A stretch of DNA of 64,000 nucleotides from Flavobacteriales bacterium (GCA_016710015.1 JADJLR010000002.1:124001-188000), one strand, 5' to 3'; counted from the first letter of the stretch, positions 44,661 through 53,821 are shown. The notes: a model not told the origin generated them from the letters alone. Numbers and translations: made by a program.

Positions 44661-46570
44661 ACGTCCATCTCCACTTCGTTGGCCTCCAATTTCCGGGCGA
44701 TGGCGCGGGCCGGATGTTCCGGCTTCTCTTCCACCAGATCCTTTTCCACCTTGAGATGCTCAATGATGAATTCTTGCCGATGGGGCGTGTTTTTCCCCAT
44801 GTAGAAGCCCAAGAGATCCTGCACGGATGCTTCCTTGGTGATCATCACGGGTTCCAAGCGGATGTCCTCCCCGATGAAGTTCTTGAATTCGTCCGGGCTG
44901 ATCTCGCCCAAGCCTTTGAACCGGGTGATCTCCGCACTCTTGCCCAGTTTGCCGAGGGCATGTTGGCGCTCTTCATCGCTGTAACAATAGATCGTCTCCT
45001 TCTTGTTCCGGACACGGAATAGCGGCGTTTGCAGGATGTAGAGGTGATCGTTCTTCACCAGGTCCGGGAAGAACTGGAGGAAGAAGGTCATGAGCAGCAA
45101 GCGGATGTGCATGCCATCCACGTCGGCATCGGTGGCGATCACGATCCGGTTGTACCGCAGACCATCCATGCCGTCCTCGATGTTCAAGGCCGCTTGGATC
45201 AGGTTGAACTCCTCGTTCTCATACACCACCTTCTTCGTCAAGCCGTAGCAATTCAACGGTTTGCCCTTCAGGCTGAACACACCTTGCAGGTTCACGTCGC
45301 GGCACTTGGTGATGCTGCCGCTCGCACTGTCACCCTCGGTGATGAAGAGTGTGGTGGCCTCCTTCCGGTCGTCCTTCTTCGGATCGTTCAGGTGGATGCG
45401 GCAATCGCGCAATTTCCGATTGTGCAAACTCGCCTTCTTCGCACGGTCCCGCGCTAACTTCCGGATCCCGCTGAGTTCCTTCCGCTCGCGCTCGTTGTTG
45501 AGGATCCGTTGTTGGAGGATATCCGCGACTTCCGGATTCTTGTGCAGGTAGTTGTTCAGTTCGCGACCGATGAAGTCGCCTACGAAGGAGCGCATGCTCT
45601 GCCCACCGGGCTCGACCTCCAACGAACCGAGTTTGGTCTTGGTCTGGCTTTCGAACACGGGTTCGATCACCTTTACCGCGACTGCCGCGACAATGCCCGT
45701 GCGCACATCACCGGCCTCCCAATCCTTCTTGTAGAAATCCTTGATGGTCTTGGCCACCGCCTCGCGGAAGGCACCTTGGTGCGTACCACCCTGTGTGGTG
45801 TGCTGACCGTTCACGAAACTGTAATACTCCTCTCCGTAATGGTTCGCGTGGGTGATCGCAACCTCGATGTCATCGCCGATCAGGTGGATGATCGGATAGA
45901 GCGGCTCGCCGTCCATCTTCACTTCCAAGAGATCCAAAAGTCCGTTCTTGCTTTGGTACTTCTGACCGTTGTAGAAGATCGTGAGGCCGGTGTTCAAGTA
46001 GCAATAGTTCCAGAGCAACCGCTCGATATGCGGCACGCGGAATTGGAATTGCTTGAACATCTGCTCGTCGGGATCGAAGACCACTCGCGTGCCGTTCGCC
46101 TCATCGGTCTTCACCAACTTCTCGTCCTTGCGCAATACGCCGCGATCGAACTCAGCGCGCTTCATCTGTCCATCGCGGATACTTTCGATCTTGAAGTAGC
46201 CGCTGAGTGCATTCACCGCTTTGGTACCTACACCGTTCAGACCAACGCTCTTCTTGAAGGCCTTGCTGTCGTACTTGGCCCCGGTGTTGATCTTGCTCAC
46301 CACATCGATCACCTTGCCGAGCGGAACGCCGCGCCCATAGTCGCGCACTTCCACACGCTGCCCTTCGATCGTGACCTCGACCTTCTTGCCGTGGCCCATC
46401 ACGAATTCGTCGATGCAGTTGTCCAGCACTTCCTTGATCAGGATGTAGATGCCATCGTCGAAACTGCTGCCATCGCCCAATTTGCCGATGTACATGCCCG
46501 GCCGCAGCCGGATGTGTTCCTTCCAGTCGAGGGAACGGATGTTCTCCTCATTGTAACTCGTCTCGCTCAT
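44657..46570 (-). CDS. parE: Topoisomerase IV subunit B
   Basis: A 637-residue type IIA topoisomerase B subunit with the GHKL ATPase domain (IRLRPGMYIGKLGDGSSF, EVLDNCIDEF with the ATP Asn, GRGVPLG, GVGTKAVNAL), a transducer domain and the TOPRIM domain (TLFITEGDSASGSI near residue 400, DADVDGMHIRLLL). It is the ATP-driven half of topoisomerase IV. First gene of the operon parE-A-B-A'-B'-parC; its stop codon overlaps A by 4 bp. A -7 element lies 51 nt upstream. ParE rather than GyrB is chosen because parC lies in the same unit. Confidence 0.93.
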   Translation of the reverse strand: MSETSYNEENIRSLDWKEHIRLRPGMYIGKLGDGSSFDDGIYILIKEVLDNCIDEFVMGHGKKVEVTIEGQRVEVRDYGRGVPLGKVIDVVSKINTGAKYDSKAFKKSVGLNGVGTKAVNALSGYFKIESIRDGQMKRAEFDRGVLRKDEKLVKTDEANGTRVVFDPDEQMFKQFQFRVPHIERLLWNYCYLNTGLTIFYNGQKYQSKNGLLDLLEVKMDGEPLYPIIHLIGDDIEVAITHANHYGEEYYSFVNGQHTTQGGTHQGAFREAVAKTIKDFYKKDWEAGDVRTGIVAAVAVKVIEPVFESQTKTKLGSLEVEPGGQSMRSFVGDFIGRELNNYLHKNPEVADILQQRILNNERERKELSGIRKLARDRAKKASLHNRKLRDCRIHLNDPKKDDRKEATTLFITEGDSASGSITKCRDVNLQGVFSLKGKPLNCYGLTKKVVYENEEFNLIQAALNIEDGMDGLRYNRIVIATDADVDGMHIRLLLMTFFLQFFPDLVKNDHLYILQTPLFRVRNKKETIYCYSDEERQHALGKLGKSAEITRFKGLGEISPDEFKNFIGEDIRLEPVMITKEASVQDLLGFYMGKNTPHRQEFIIEHLKVEKDLVEEKPEHPARAIARKLEANEVEMDV

Positions 46571-46621
46571 TGCAGAAATGGCTTAGAACCCAATAGGGAT
46601 AAGGGTTCTCGGCGCGTGGCA

Positions 46622-46629
46622 CGAAGGTA
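46622..46629 (-). promoter_or_regulatory. -7 element TACCTTCG for parE operon
   Basis: On the minus strand, 51 nt before the parE ATG; the only good match in the 145-bp gap, and the probable promoter of all six genes down to parC. Confidence 0.45.
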
Positions 46630-46715
46630 GTCCTTCAACAAGGCCGGTTCGGACCGCTCGAAAATCCGATTTTCAACGATCGATCGGAGTTTTCAACAAG
46701 CCCCTCGCTTCGGAC

Positions 46716-49694
46716 CTACGGTATCTGCTCGATCACCGCATTGGTCGGGATCACCCCACCGATGGTGTTCAGGATGATGTCCCGGTCGTTGTCCGTGCCG
46801 GTGTAACGGACCGTCCCGTCCAGGTTGCAATCCTCTGTGAGATAGCCTGTGACGGTATTCGTCGGGATCACCCCACCAATGAGGAAAAGCACCACATCGC
46901 GGTCACTGGCATCACCTGTATACAGCACCTGACCGTCCCGGAGAGCGTTGCCGGCCCACAGCAGGTGACGCGAACCCCGAACGCGCTGCGGATCCGTTCC
47001 GTAACTGCTTCCGCTACTGAATGGAACGAAGGCCGGCAGCGGGCCGGACCCGAAAGAAACCGGAACGGACATCGCAGACAGATGGTTTCGATGGCGTACT
47101 CCCACGCGATACATGCCCGGCGCTGCACAGAACTCCAGGAACTGTGTCCCATGGACATCGGTAACGAGCCCATTGCGCTGCAACAGTCCGACGCGCGACT
47201 CGATCACGGTATAGGGTGCATTCTCCGCACGGAGTTCCACAAGTACCCAGTCCGTAATTGCCAAAACACCGGTGATCTCAAATCGTGCTTCGGTGGTAGC
47301 TGTGGCGCCTACGACCGTGTATCCTAGGGTCGAGTACGGTTCCGTTAGTGGCAACAGTCCACGGCTTCGCAAGGAATCGGTCATCAGATCAGCGACTTCA
47401 TCGTAGGGGCCATCCAAGAAGACTTGTACGCCGACCTTGATGGGTGCACTTCCTCCACAGTACGTGGCGACCGTTGTGAATGTGGTGCTGGAGTAAGCCG
47501 AATTCGTGCCCCCCTGGCTACCTCCCGAACAGACCGAACGTACCTCCACATCGTATGTGGTATAGGGCTCCAGTGCGGCCAACGAATAAGGACTCGTCAC
47601 ATTGCCCGGCACGGAGGTCCATGCTGGAGCTCCTTGGAGGCGCCACTGCAATTCGAACCCACTTGCCCCTTGCACTGAAGGCCAGGAAATACTTGCACTC
47701 GTCTCGGTGATATTCGAAACGGAAATGCCATCCGGAGCATCACATCCGGTTGCGTATGCATTCACGTAAAGCGAGTAGCACTGGGTCGCACTGAATGCCC
47801 CGTTGTATCCATCCACCCGAACATGGTACGTTCCCGCCGCAGCATTCGCGTAATTGATCGACTCGTTGGTGGTGCCTCCGTATTCAGAAGATGCCAACTC
47901 CGTTCCCGCGCCATCCAACAGGAACAGGTCATAATCACCCGCCAAGTTGGAGAGGCTCATGTAGATCGTGCTGGTGGACGTGAGCGTGAACCGATAGAAA
48001 TCCTCATCGCTGTTGCTGGCAATGAGCGCACTAACGCTGGCAGGCAACGTGATCAGCGCGGCGGTCGCGAACGTGTTGTTGGGTTCCATTGTGTCCGGGC
48101 ACGGTACCGCAGTAGTGAAGGTGTAGATGGATGAATACGCTGAGGTCTGGGCATCGCAAATGCTCCTTACTCGGAATTCATACGCAGTACCCTGAGCCAA
48201 CCCTCCGAGGGCATAGGTATTGCCGACAAGGCCATTCACCGTTGTCCAAGTTCCGGCACCCACTTCCCGCCACTGTAGGTCGTAGCCGGTCACCCCCACC
48301 GCGCTCCACGAAAGGTTCGCAGAATTCACGGTGAGCCCGGTAGCAATGAGGTTTCCCGGTGCATCGCAGGTGGTACCGCAAACACCAAGGCAAGAGGCTC
48401 CGTTCACCGCATTCACGATAACGGCGGTGGGCTGTGGGCCGAACCCGTTGTTGAAACTGATGCCAACACCAGAAACCAAATGGCAATAACTCATGATGGT
48501 GCCCTTCACGGCAGAACTGGGAATGGGGCCTTCCGGGCACGACCCCTCCGAGTATCCGGCCGCCGGTCCGCACCCATCGATGGAGGTGCCATTACCGTTC
48601 CATGAACAGGCATGCGTGTGTCGGGATCCCAGATTATGGCCTTGTTCGTGGGTCACCACCTCCACGCTCCAACTGTAGGTAGGCACATTGCTGTAGCTGC
48701 TGTTGATACCGCTGTATGCTTGCCGCAATCGACTTTGGCTGCTACATAATGTATTCAACCATGCCACTCCACCTCCGCCACCGTATCCGATCAAATGGGC
48801 CATATCCCCGTTGAAGCTCGTGCGCTCATCTCCGAATTCATCCAAGAAATCCGTACTGGCCGGCCCTACATATGGACTGGGTACATCCCATACGAAGAGC
48901 TCGGAAAGTGTGACGTCGATGCCATCGTTGTCGAAGAGGATCGCGCTTTGGTTGAATAGACCAGTAACGTAGTTGATCGTGTTCGCCAGATCCCCCTTAT
49001 CCAAGAACACGTTGTGGTTCACCTCCCAGTAGTATCGCACGCATCGGATCGTGCGATCAGCACCCTGCAATTCGAGTTGGTCGGTATGATAGGGTTCACC
49101 ATCATCTTGCGTAGCACAGGTGTACGAATTGCGACGATGTAGATCACGTTCGCGATACAAGATGTGGAATTCATCTCGGCGATCCTCGAATCGGCCAAGC
49201 ACCAGCTCACCGAGTCCGTCATCCAACAGGCCCATCACTTCACCGTCGAATACGCTGATCGCCGCCCAAGACCCCGGAACGCCGCGCACCATACCACGGT
49301 AGTGCGCACCAATACCACTGCCAACAGTAGCACCACTTGCTGTATTGATCCGAAAATCGGACGTGGTGATCTCCGTGTATTCCAGATCGAGGAGGAGATC
49401 ACCTTGAAAGGTCGGTAACGAGAGGGAGATGTACTTCGGTCCGTCGGACATCAAGACCCTCAACTGACCAGCGATCGGCTTCAGGACTTCGGCCTTCTTC
49501 GCCGCGCCGCTCCACCGTGCTTCGTTCTCCGGAGTATTAGGAACTCGCTCAAAGAGGCTCACCGCTTTGAAGCGAACACCCTTCTCCTGTAAAGCCATGA
49601 TCCGATCGGCCACTTGTCCGGTCCGCGACATACTGGAACCAATGAAAACGAATACGAACATGCACAACAGTGCAGTGCGAAGGTGAATGAACAT
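46716..49694 (-). CDS. Secreted M12-type metzincin protease
   Basis: A 992-residue zinc protease. After the signal peptide (MFIHLRTALLCMFVFVFIGSS) comes a propeptide-like region (about 30-180), then a reprolysin-like catalytic domain (about 200-420) with HEQGHNLGSRH at residues 349-359 and the Met-turn IMSYCH downstream. Two fibronectin type III domains (starting APGNLIATGLTV and APDGISVSNITE) surround a PPC-type domain (MEPNNTFATAALI). The C-terminus has two tandem Asp/Asn-rich calcium-loop repeats (YTGDASDRDVVLFLIGGVIP and YTGTDNDRDIILNTIGGVIP), dockerin-like, and no recognisable T9SS type A domain. The ATG at 49694 is chosen over one 10 codons upstream. Confidence 0.9.
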   Translation of the reverse strand: MFIHLRTALLCMFVFVFIGSSMSRTGQVADRIMALQEKGVRFKAVSLFERVPNTPENEARWSGAAKKAEVLKPIAGQLRVLMSDGPKYISLSLPTFQGDLLLDLEYTEITTSDFRINTASGATVGSGIGAHYRGMVRGVPGSWAAISVFDGEVMGLLDDGLGELVLGRFEDRRDEFHILYRERDLHRRNSYTCATQDDGEPYHTDQLELQGADRTIRCVRYYWEVNHNVFLDKGDLANTINYVTGLFNQSAILFDNDGIDVTLSELFVWDVPSPYVGPASTDFLDEFGDERTSFNGDMAHLIGYGGGGGVAWLNTLCSSQSRLRQAYSGINSSYSNVPTYSWSVEVVTHEQGHNLGSRHTHACSWNGNGTSIDGCGPAAGYSEGSCPEGPIPSSAVKGTIMSYCHLVSGVGISFNNGFGPQPTAVIVNAVNGASCLGVCGTTCDAPGNLIATGLTVNSANLSWSAVGVTGYDLQWREVGAGTWTTVNGLVGNTYALGGLAQGTAYEFRVRSICDAQTSAYSSIYTFTTAVPCPDTMEPNNTFATAALITLPASVSALIASNSDEDFYRFTLTSTSTIYMSLSNLAGDYDLFLLDGAGTELASSEYGGTTNESINYANAAAGTYHVRVDGYNGAFSATQCYSLYVNAYATGCDAPDGISVSNITETSASISWPSVQGASGFELQWRLQGAPAWTSVPGNVTSPYSLAALEPYTTYDVEVRSVCSGGSQGGTNSAYSSTTFTTVATYCGGSAPIKVGVQVFLDGPYDEVADLMTDSLRSRGLLPLTEPYSTLGYTVVGATATTEARFEITGVLAITDWVLVELRAENAPYTVIESRVGLLQRNGLVTDVHGTQFLEFCAAPGMYRVGVRHRNHLSAMSVPVSFGSGPLPAFVPFSSGSSYGTDPQRVRGSRHLLWAGNALRDGQVLYTGDASDRDVVLFLIGGVIPTNTVTGYLTEDCNLDGTVRYTGTDNDRDIILNTIGGVIPTNAVIEQIP

Positions 49695-49826
49695 GGGAAA
49701 GGAATAAGGGGGTACAAAGTACACAAGACCGTTCCTGCGGACAAGAGATCAACGCGCCGTGATATTCACGGGATATCGACGAAGGACCTTCCTGCCCCAT
49801 TCTGGAGGTCTCCAACACCGCTAGGT

Positions 49827-50105
49827 TCACGCATTGTACAAGAAGTGCATCACATCGCCATCCTTCACCGCATACTCCTTCCCTTCTACTTTCAACTTCC
49901 CGGCAGCACGACAAGCGGCCTCGCTCCCTAGCGTCGTAAGATCAGTGTACGCCATCACCTCGACGCGGATGTAGGCTTTTCTGGAATTCGCTGTGGATCA
50001 CACCGGCTGCTTCGGGACCGGTATCGCCTTGATGGATCGTCCATGCACGGACCTCTTGCACACCTGCGGTGAACTGGGCCTGTCGTTTCAAGTGGTTCTC
50101 GGCCC
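49827..50105 (-). pseudogene. Decayed copy of the ychF 3' end
   Basis: On the minus strand this aligns with the last 90 codons of ychF (51354 onward): FTAGVQEVRAWTIHQGDTG, then a one-base insertion near 49978 shifts the frame, after which the correct frame reads VMAYTDLTTLGSEAACRAAG, KDGDVMHFLYNA and a TGA stop. Similarity starts right where the ATPase stop codon lies (50106). About 85% of bases agree by eye. It is a frame-shifted remnant in the same direction as the intact ychF, separated from it by the ATPase gene. Confidence 0.88.
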
Positions 50106-51281
50106 CTATCGCAGGGCCTTTTCCAAATGCTTCCATAGGGTGGATAAGGAACAGACCTGTACCCCATTTCCGTATGGATGATCCATGGCATCCGGTGTTA
50201 CGATAAGTTGCACTTTGGCACCAACAGTCTCAAATGCCAATTGGTTCCCTTTGCTCAACGCCGGTGAATTCGTGGTCTTTATCTCCATGGCGACAATAGC
50301 TCTTGTCCCGGCCGTGATGACAAGGTCCAATTCAGACCCGTCCTGCGTTCGGAAGTAGAATAGTTCGCCCCGCTTACCCAACCATGCCCTGACTTGCTGG
50401 ATCACAAAGCCTTCCCACGATGTGCCAACATGGATCCCGGATCGAAGTGTTTGCAGGTCCTTGATCCGCAAAAACCCGTGCAGCAGGCCACTATCGGTGA
50501 TGTAGACCTTCGGTGCTTTCGTCAACCTTTTGCGCAGGTTCAGATGGTAGCTGGGCAACACGCTGACCAGAAAAGCCTGTTCAAAGAATTCCAGGTAACG
50601 CTTCACCGTTGGGATCGACATGCCGATCGACTTTGCGACCATGGCCATGTTCAACGGCTGGCCATGCACCGATGCCAACATGGCAAGCATGGCGCGGGTA
50701 CCGGATGGTGCTGCCCCTAAACCCAACAAGGCCATATCGCGCTCAACGAACCCACGGATGTAGTTATCCAACCAGATGAAAGCTTCTTCATTGGTCGGGG
50801 TCAGAAAGGCTTCGGGATAGCCGCCCCGCAGCCAAAGCTTGTTCAGATCCTTCGCACTCACCTCATGTACGCTGAACGGAAAAAGATCCAAGTAGGCGAT
50901 CCTTCCCGCCAACGATTCCGCACTTGTCCGAATGATCGCGGGCGAGGAGGATCCCAGCAACAGGAACCGTTCAGGTCGCCTGTCCCGATCGATCAACGAC
51001 CGCATCAATGGGAAGAGCGTCGGCATGCGTTGCACTTCATCGATAACGATCAACTTGTCCTTGTTGGCCCACAGGAATGCCTGGGCATCGTTCAATAGGG
51101 CCACATGATCACTGTTCTCCAGATCTATATGCAAGACCTTGCGGTCCAACACTTTGACCAACTGGGAGGAGAGCGTGGTCTTCCCGACTTGACGCGCCCC
51201 CATGATGCCCACAGCGGGATAACGCTTGATGCGTGCTATGGCCTCAGGGAAGAGCGAACGGGGTTTTGAGCGGGCGGCCAT
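50106..51281 (-). CDS. AAA ATPase with DUF4143 (nuclease-like) domain
   Basis: A 391-residue AAA_14/DUF4143 protein. Walker A is GARQVGKTT near residue 27, Walker B is LIVIDEVQRMP near residue 72, and LLLGSSSPAIIR follows as the sensor-like motif. The C-terminal DUF4143 part has a winged-helix piece (NMAVVAKSIGMSIPTVKRYL near residue 205) and ends with GSELDLVI and AMEIK, the D and E-x-K of a PD-(D/E)xK-like fold. I choose the ATG at 51281, five bases after a TATATTTG promoter; an ATG at 51302 is possible. It is bracketed by ychF and a decayed ychF 3' end, so it was probably inserted. The cellular role of this family is unknown. Confidence 0.88.
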   Translation of the reverse strand: MAARSKPRSLFPEAIARIKRYPAVGIMGARQVGKTTLSSQLVKVLDRKVLHIDLENSDHVALLNDAQAFLWANKDKLIVIDEVQRMPTLFPLMRSLIDRDRRPERFLLLGSSSPAIIRTSAESLAGRIAYLDLFPFSVHEVSAKDLNKLWLRGGYPEAFLTPTNEEAFIWLDNYIRGFVERDMALLGLGAAPSGTRAMLAMLASVHGQPLNMAMVAKSIGMSIPTVKRYLEFFEQAFLVSVLPSYHLNLRKRLTKAPKVYITDSGLLHGFLRIKDLQTLRSGIHVGTSWEGFVIQQVRAWLGKRGELFYFRTQDGSELDLVITAGTRAIVAMEIKTTNSPALSKGNQLAFETVGAKVQLIVTPDAMDHPYGNGVQVCSLSTLWKHLEKALR

Positions 51282-51319
51282 CCCTGCAAATATAACATCC
51301 AATATTAGATTTGCAGGGA
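51281..51319. promoter_or_regulatory. 11-bp inverted repeat over ATPase promoter and start
   Basis: TCCCTGCAAAT (51281-51291) and ATTTGCAGGGA (51309-51319) are perfect inverted repeats 17 bp apart. The minus-strand -7 element TATATTTG (51294-51287) lies within the left arm, and the arm's first base is the A of the ATG at 51281. This is the layout of an operator for a dimeric repressor, or a leaderless control site. Confidence 0.6.
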
Positions 51320-51353
51320 AAGTGTGTTCACGGATCCGGTCCGGAACAAGTCC

Positions 51354-52451
51354 CTACACGTTGAACAAGAAGTGCATCACATCGCCGTCCTTCACCACAT
51401 ACTCCTTCCCTTCCACTTTCAATTTCCCGGCAGCACGACAAGCGGCCTCGCTCCCAAGTGTAATGAAATCAGTGTACGCCATGACCTCGGCGCGGATGTA
51501 TCCTTTCTGGAAATCGCTGTGGATCACACCTGCTGCTTCGGGACCGGTGTCGCCTTGATGGATGGTCCATGCTCGAACTTCTTGCACCCCTGCGGTGAAG
51601 TAGGTCTGCAACTTCAACAAGTGATAGGCCGCGTGGATCAGTTTGTTCACTCCTGGTTCTTCCAAGCCCATATCCGCTAGGAACATCTCACGCTCTTCCG
51701 GAGTGTCCAAACTGGCTATCTCGGCTTCGATCGCCGCAGTAACGAAGATCACTTCTGCGTTCTCATTCGCCACGGCTGCTTTCACTTTCTCGACGTAGGC
51801 GTTGCCTGTGATGGCGCTCTTCTCGTCCACATTGCACACGTACATCACGGGTTTCGTGGTGAGCAACTGGAATTCGTTCAACAGCGCAGGGTCGTCGTTC
51901 TCGTTGATCGCGGCCCTTGCGCTTTCTCCTTTCAAGAGGTGCTCGCGGATGCGCGTGAGCAGGTCGAAACGCTTTTTCGCGTCCTTGTCACCGATCTGAG
52001 CTCCCTTCTCCACTTTCTTGATCCGCGCCTCTACGGTCTCCAGATCCTTCAGTTGAAGCTCGATGTCGATCACCTCCTTGTCGCGCACTGGATCCACATT
52101 GCCATCCACGTGCACCACATTGGGGTCGTCGAAGCAGCGCAACACGTGCAGGATCGCATCGCACTCGCGGATGTTCCCGAGGAATTGGTTCCCCAAACCT
52201 TCGCCTTTGCTGGCACCTTTCACCAAACCCGCGATATCGACGATCTCAACCGTGGTAGGAATGATGCGTTGAGGCTTCACCAGTTCGGCGAGCTTGTTCA
52301 AACGTGCGTCGGGGACGGTGATGGTGCCCACGTTCGGTTCGATGGTACAAAAGGGGAAGTTGGCCGCTTGGGCCTTGGCGTTGCTCAAACAATTGAACAG
52401 GGTGCTCTTCCCCACATTCGGAAGGCCGACGATACCGCATTTCAATGCCAT
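51354..52451 (-). CDS. ychF: Redox-regulated ATPase YchF
   Basis: A 365-residue Obg-family P-loop protein that prefers ATP and associates with ribosomes. The P-loop is GLPNVGKSTLFN at residues 9-20, DIAGLVKGASKGEGLGN carries the G3 region, CNVDEKSA is the altered G4 (N-x-x-E in place of NKxD) that explains ATP preference, and the C-terminal TGS domain ends YVVKDGDVMHFLFNV. The full family length is present, so this copy is intact, although its 3' end recurs as a decayed copy 1.25 kb downstream. A TACCTTCG element lies 39 nt upstream. Confidence 0.96.
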   Translation of the reverse strand: MALKCGIVGLPNVGKSTLFNCLSNAKAQAANFPFCTIEPNVGTITVPDARLNKLAELVKPQRIIPTTVEIVDIAGLVKGASKGEGLGNQFLGNIRECDAILHVLRCFDDPNVVHVDGNVDPVRDKEVIDIELQLKDLETVEARIKKVEKGAQIGDKDAKKRFDLLTRIREHLLKGESARAAINENDDPALLNEFQLLTTKPVMYVCNVDEKSAITGNAYVEKVKAAVANENAEVIFVTAAIEAEIASLDTPEEREMFLADMGLEEPGVNKLIHAAYHLLKLQTYFTAGVQEVRAWTIHQGDTGPEAAGVIHSDFQKGYIRAEVMAYTDFITLGSEAACRAAGKLKVEGKEYVVKDGDVMHFLFNV

Positions 52452-52800
52452 GGATCCTTGCTAACTCACTTCCCAATTGGAAAGCGGGCGCGAAGGTAAC
52501 CGGTCCGTAAACGATGTGTCCGAAATGCAGAACGGGCACCCGAAGGCACCCGCTCAACAATGTACCGGCCAAAACCAGATGTCCCGGATACATGAGAGAC
52601 AACGCAAATGGTCTGCCGCGTTGCTTCACCAGTGATGAATGGTTCAGCCGAATTCACCCAATTCTCGATCGCTTCGTCCCGAATGCCCGCCGCTACACAG
52701 GAAGTCTCCGGCCTCCACTTTTGAAAAGTTCTACACACGGTGCCAGTGTGCCTACGGTGCCCGGCTACTTTTGGTCACTCGTTGCAGACCTTATCGCATC
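52452..52800. other. Intergenic region between ychF and transketolase
   Basis: About 350 bp between divergent genes. It holds a minus-strand TACCTTCG (52498-52491) for ychF and TACTTTTG (52766-52773) on the plus strand, 27 nt before the transketolase start. Between them no gene, RNA fold or clear repeat was recognised. Confidence 0.55.
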
Positions 52801-53679
52801 ATGTCCCAGACCACCTCCACAGCACCTTCTCCCACCATCTCCACCGTTGAATTGACCCGCATCGCCAGCCAGATCCGGCGGGACATCGTGCGGCAAGTAC
52901 ACGGCGTGCAAAGTGGGCATCCAGGCGGGTCGCTCGGTTGCGCGGACTTCTTCACTGCCTTGTACTTCAAGATCCTCAAGCATTCTCCCCAACCGTGGGA
53001 TATGGATGGAAAGGACCAGGACCTCTTCTTCCTGAGCAATGGCCACGTCAGCCCGGTGTTCTACGGTGCACTGGCACGCAGCGGATATTTCCCGGTGAAG
53101 GAACTCGCGACATTCCGGAGGATCAACAGCCGTTTACAAGGCCACCCTACCACGCATGAAGGACTGCCCGGCGTGCGCATGGCGAGCGGATCACTTGGAC
53201 AAGGACTCAGTGTGGCGATCGGGGCAGCACTTGCCAAGAAGATGAATGGCGATGATCGCTTGGTCTACACCTTGCACGGGGACGGGGAGTTGCAGGAAGG
53301 TCAGATCTGGGAGGCCGCCATGTTCGCCGCCGGTAAGAAGGTGGATAACCTCATCAGCACGGTGGACTACAACGGCCGGCAGATCGATGGTGATGTGGAC
53401 GATGTACTTCCGCTGGGCGACCTGAAAGCAAAATGGGTGGCCTTCGGCTGGGATGTTCTGGAGACGAATGGCAACAACATGGAAGCCTTGTTGAAGACCA
53501 TGGCGGATGCCAAGGACAGGACCGGGAAGGGCAAGCCCGTGATGGTATTGATGCGCACGGAAATGGGTCAAGGTGTGGACTTCATGATGAACAGTCACGC
53601 TTGGCACGGCATCGCACCGAACGATGAACAATTGAAGAGCGCTTTGGCCCAGTTGGAAGAGACCTTGGGTGACTATTGA
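52801..53679 (+). CDS. Transketolase, N-terminal subunit
   Basis: A 292-residue protein equal to the first half of transketolase, which binds thiamine diphosphate and moves two-carbon units in the pentose phosphate pathway. GHPGGSLGCADFF near residue 40 and HGDGELQEGQIWEAAMFA with VDYN (the GDG-x(n)-N diphosphate/Mg motif, near residue 160) are intact, as is HGIAPN close to the end. The ATG at 52801 excludes an unsupported extension. The second half is encoded 1.6 kb downstream (55259), with a vWA gene between them, which is not the usual direct adjacency of split transketolases. Confidence 0.94.
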   Translation: MSQTTSTAPSPTISTVELTRIASQIRRDIVRQVHGVQSGHPGGSLGCADFFTALYFKILKHSPQPWDMDGKDQDLFFLSNGHVSPVFYGALARSGYFPVKELATFRRINSRLQGHPTTHEGLPGVRMASGSLGQGLSVAIGAALAKKMNGDDRLVYTLHGDGELQEGQIWEAAMFAAGKKVDNLISTVDYNGRQIDGDVDDVLPLGDLKAKWVAFGWDVLETNGNNMEALLKTMADAKDRTGKGKPVMVLMRTEMGQGVDFMMNSHAWHGIAPNDEQLKSALAQLEETLGDY

Positions 53680-53701
53680 GATGTGCATTGGAAAAACAGG
53701 T

Positions 53702-53757
53702 GGCAGGAGCAGGAGGCAGGAGCACCGCAACCTGCCAACAGCCCACTGCAACCTGCC
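53702..53757. repeat. GGCAGG/CCTGCC short repeats after transketolase
   Basis: GGCAGGAGC occurs twice (53702, 53715) and GCAACCTGCC twice (53727, 53748); the two sets are partly complementary, so a hairpin is possible. They lie in the 142-bp gap between the transketolase N gene and the vWA gene. Confidence 0.5.
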
Positions 53758-53821
53758 CACTTCCACATACTGCGAAACACTTGGCACGCTTTTCACCGTT
53801 CATAAGGGGAACGAACCTGCC

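Noticed and set aside
45509..46630. 373-codon open frame antisense to parE
   Set aside because: Same reason; parE has all motifs in the other strand and the antisense product looks like nothing known.
50106..51281. DUF4143 ATPase as part of a defence island
   Set aside because: It stands alone among housekeeping genes, with no restriction, toxin-antitoxin, CRISPR or retron genes nearby.
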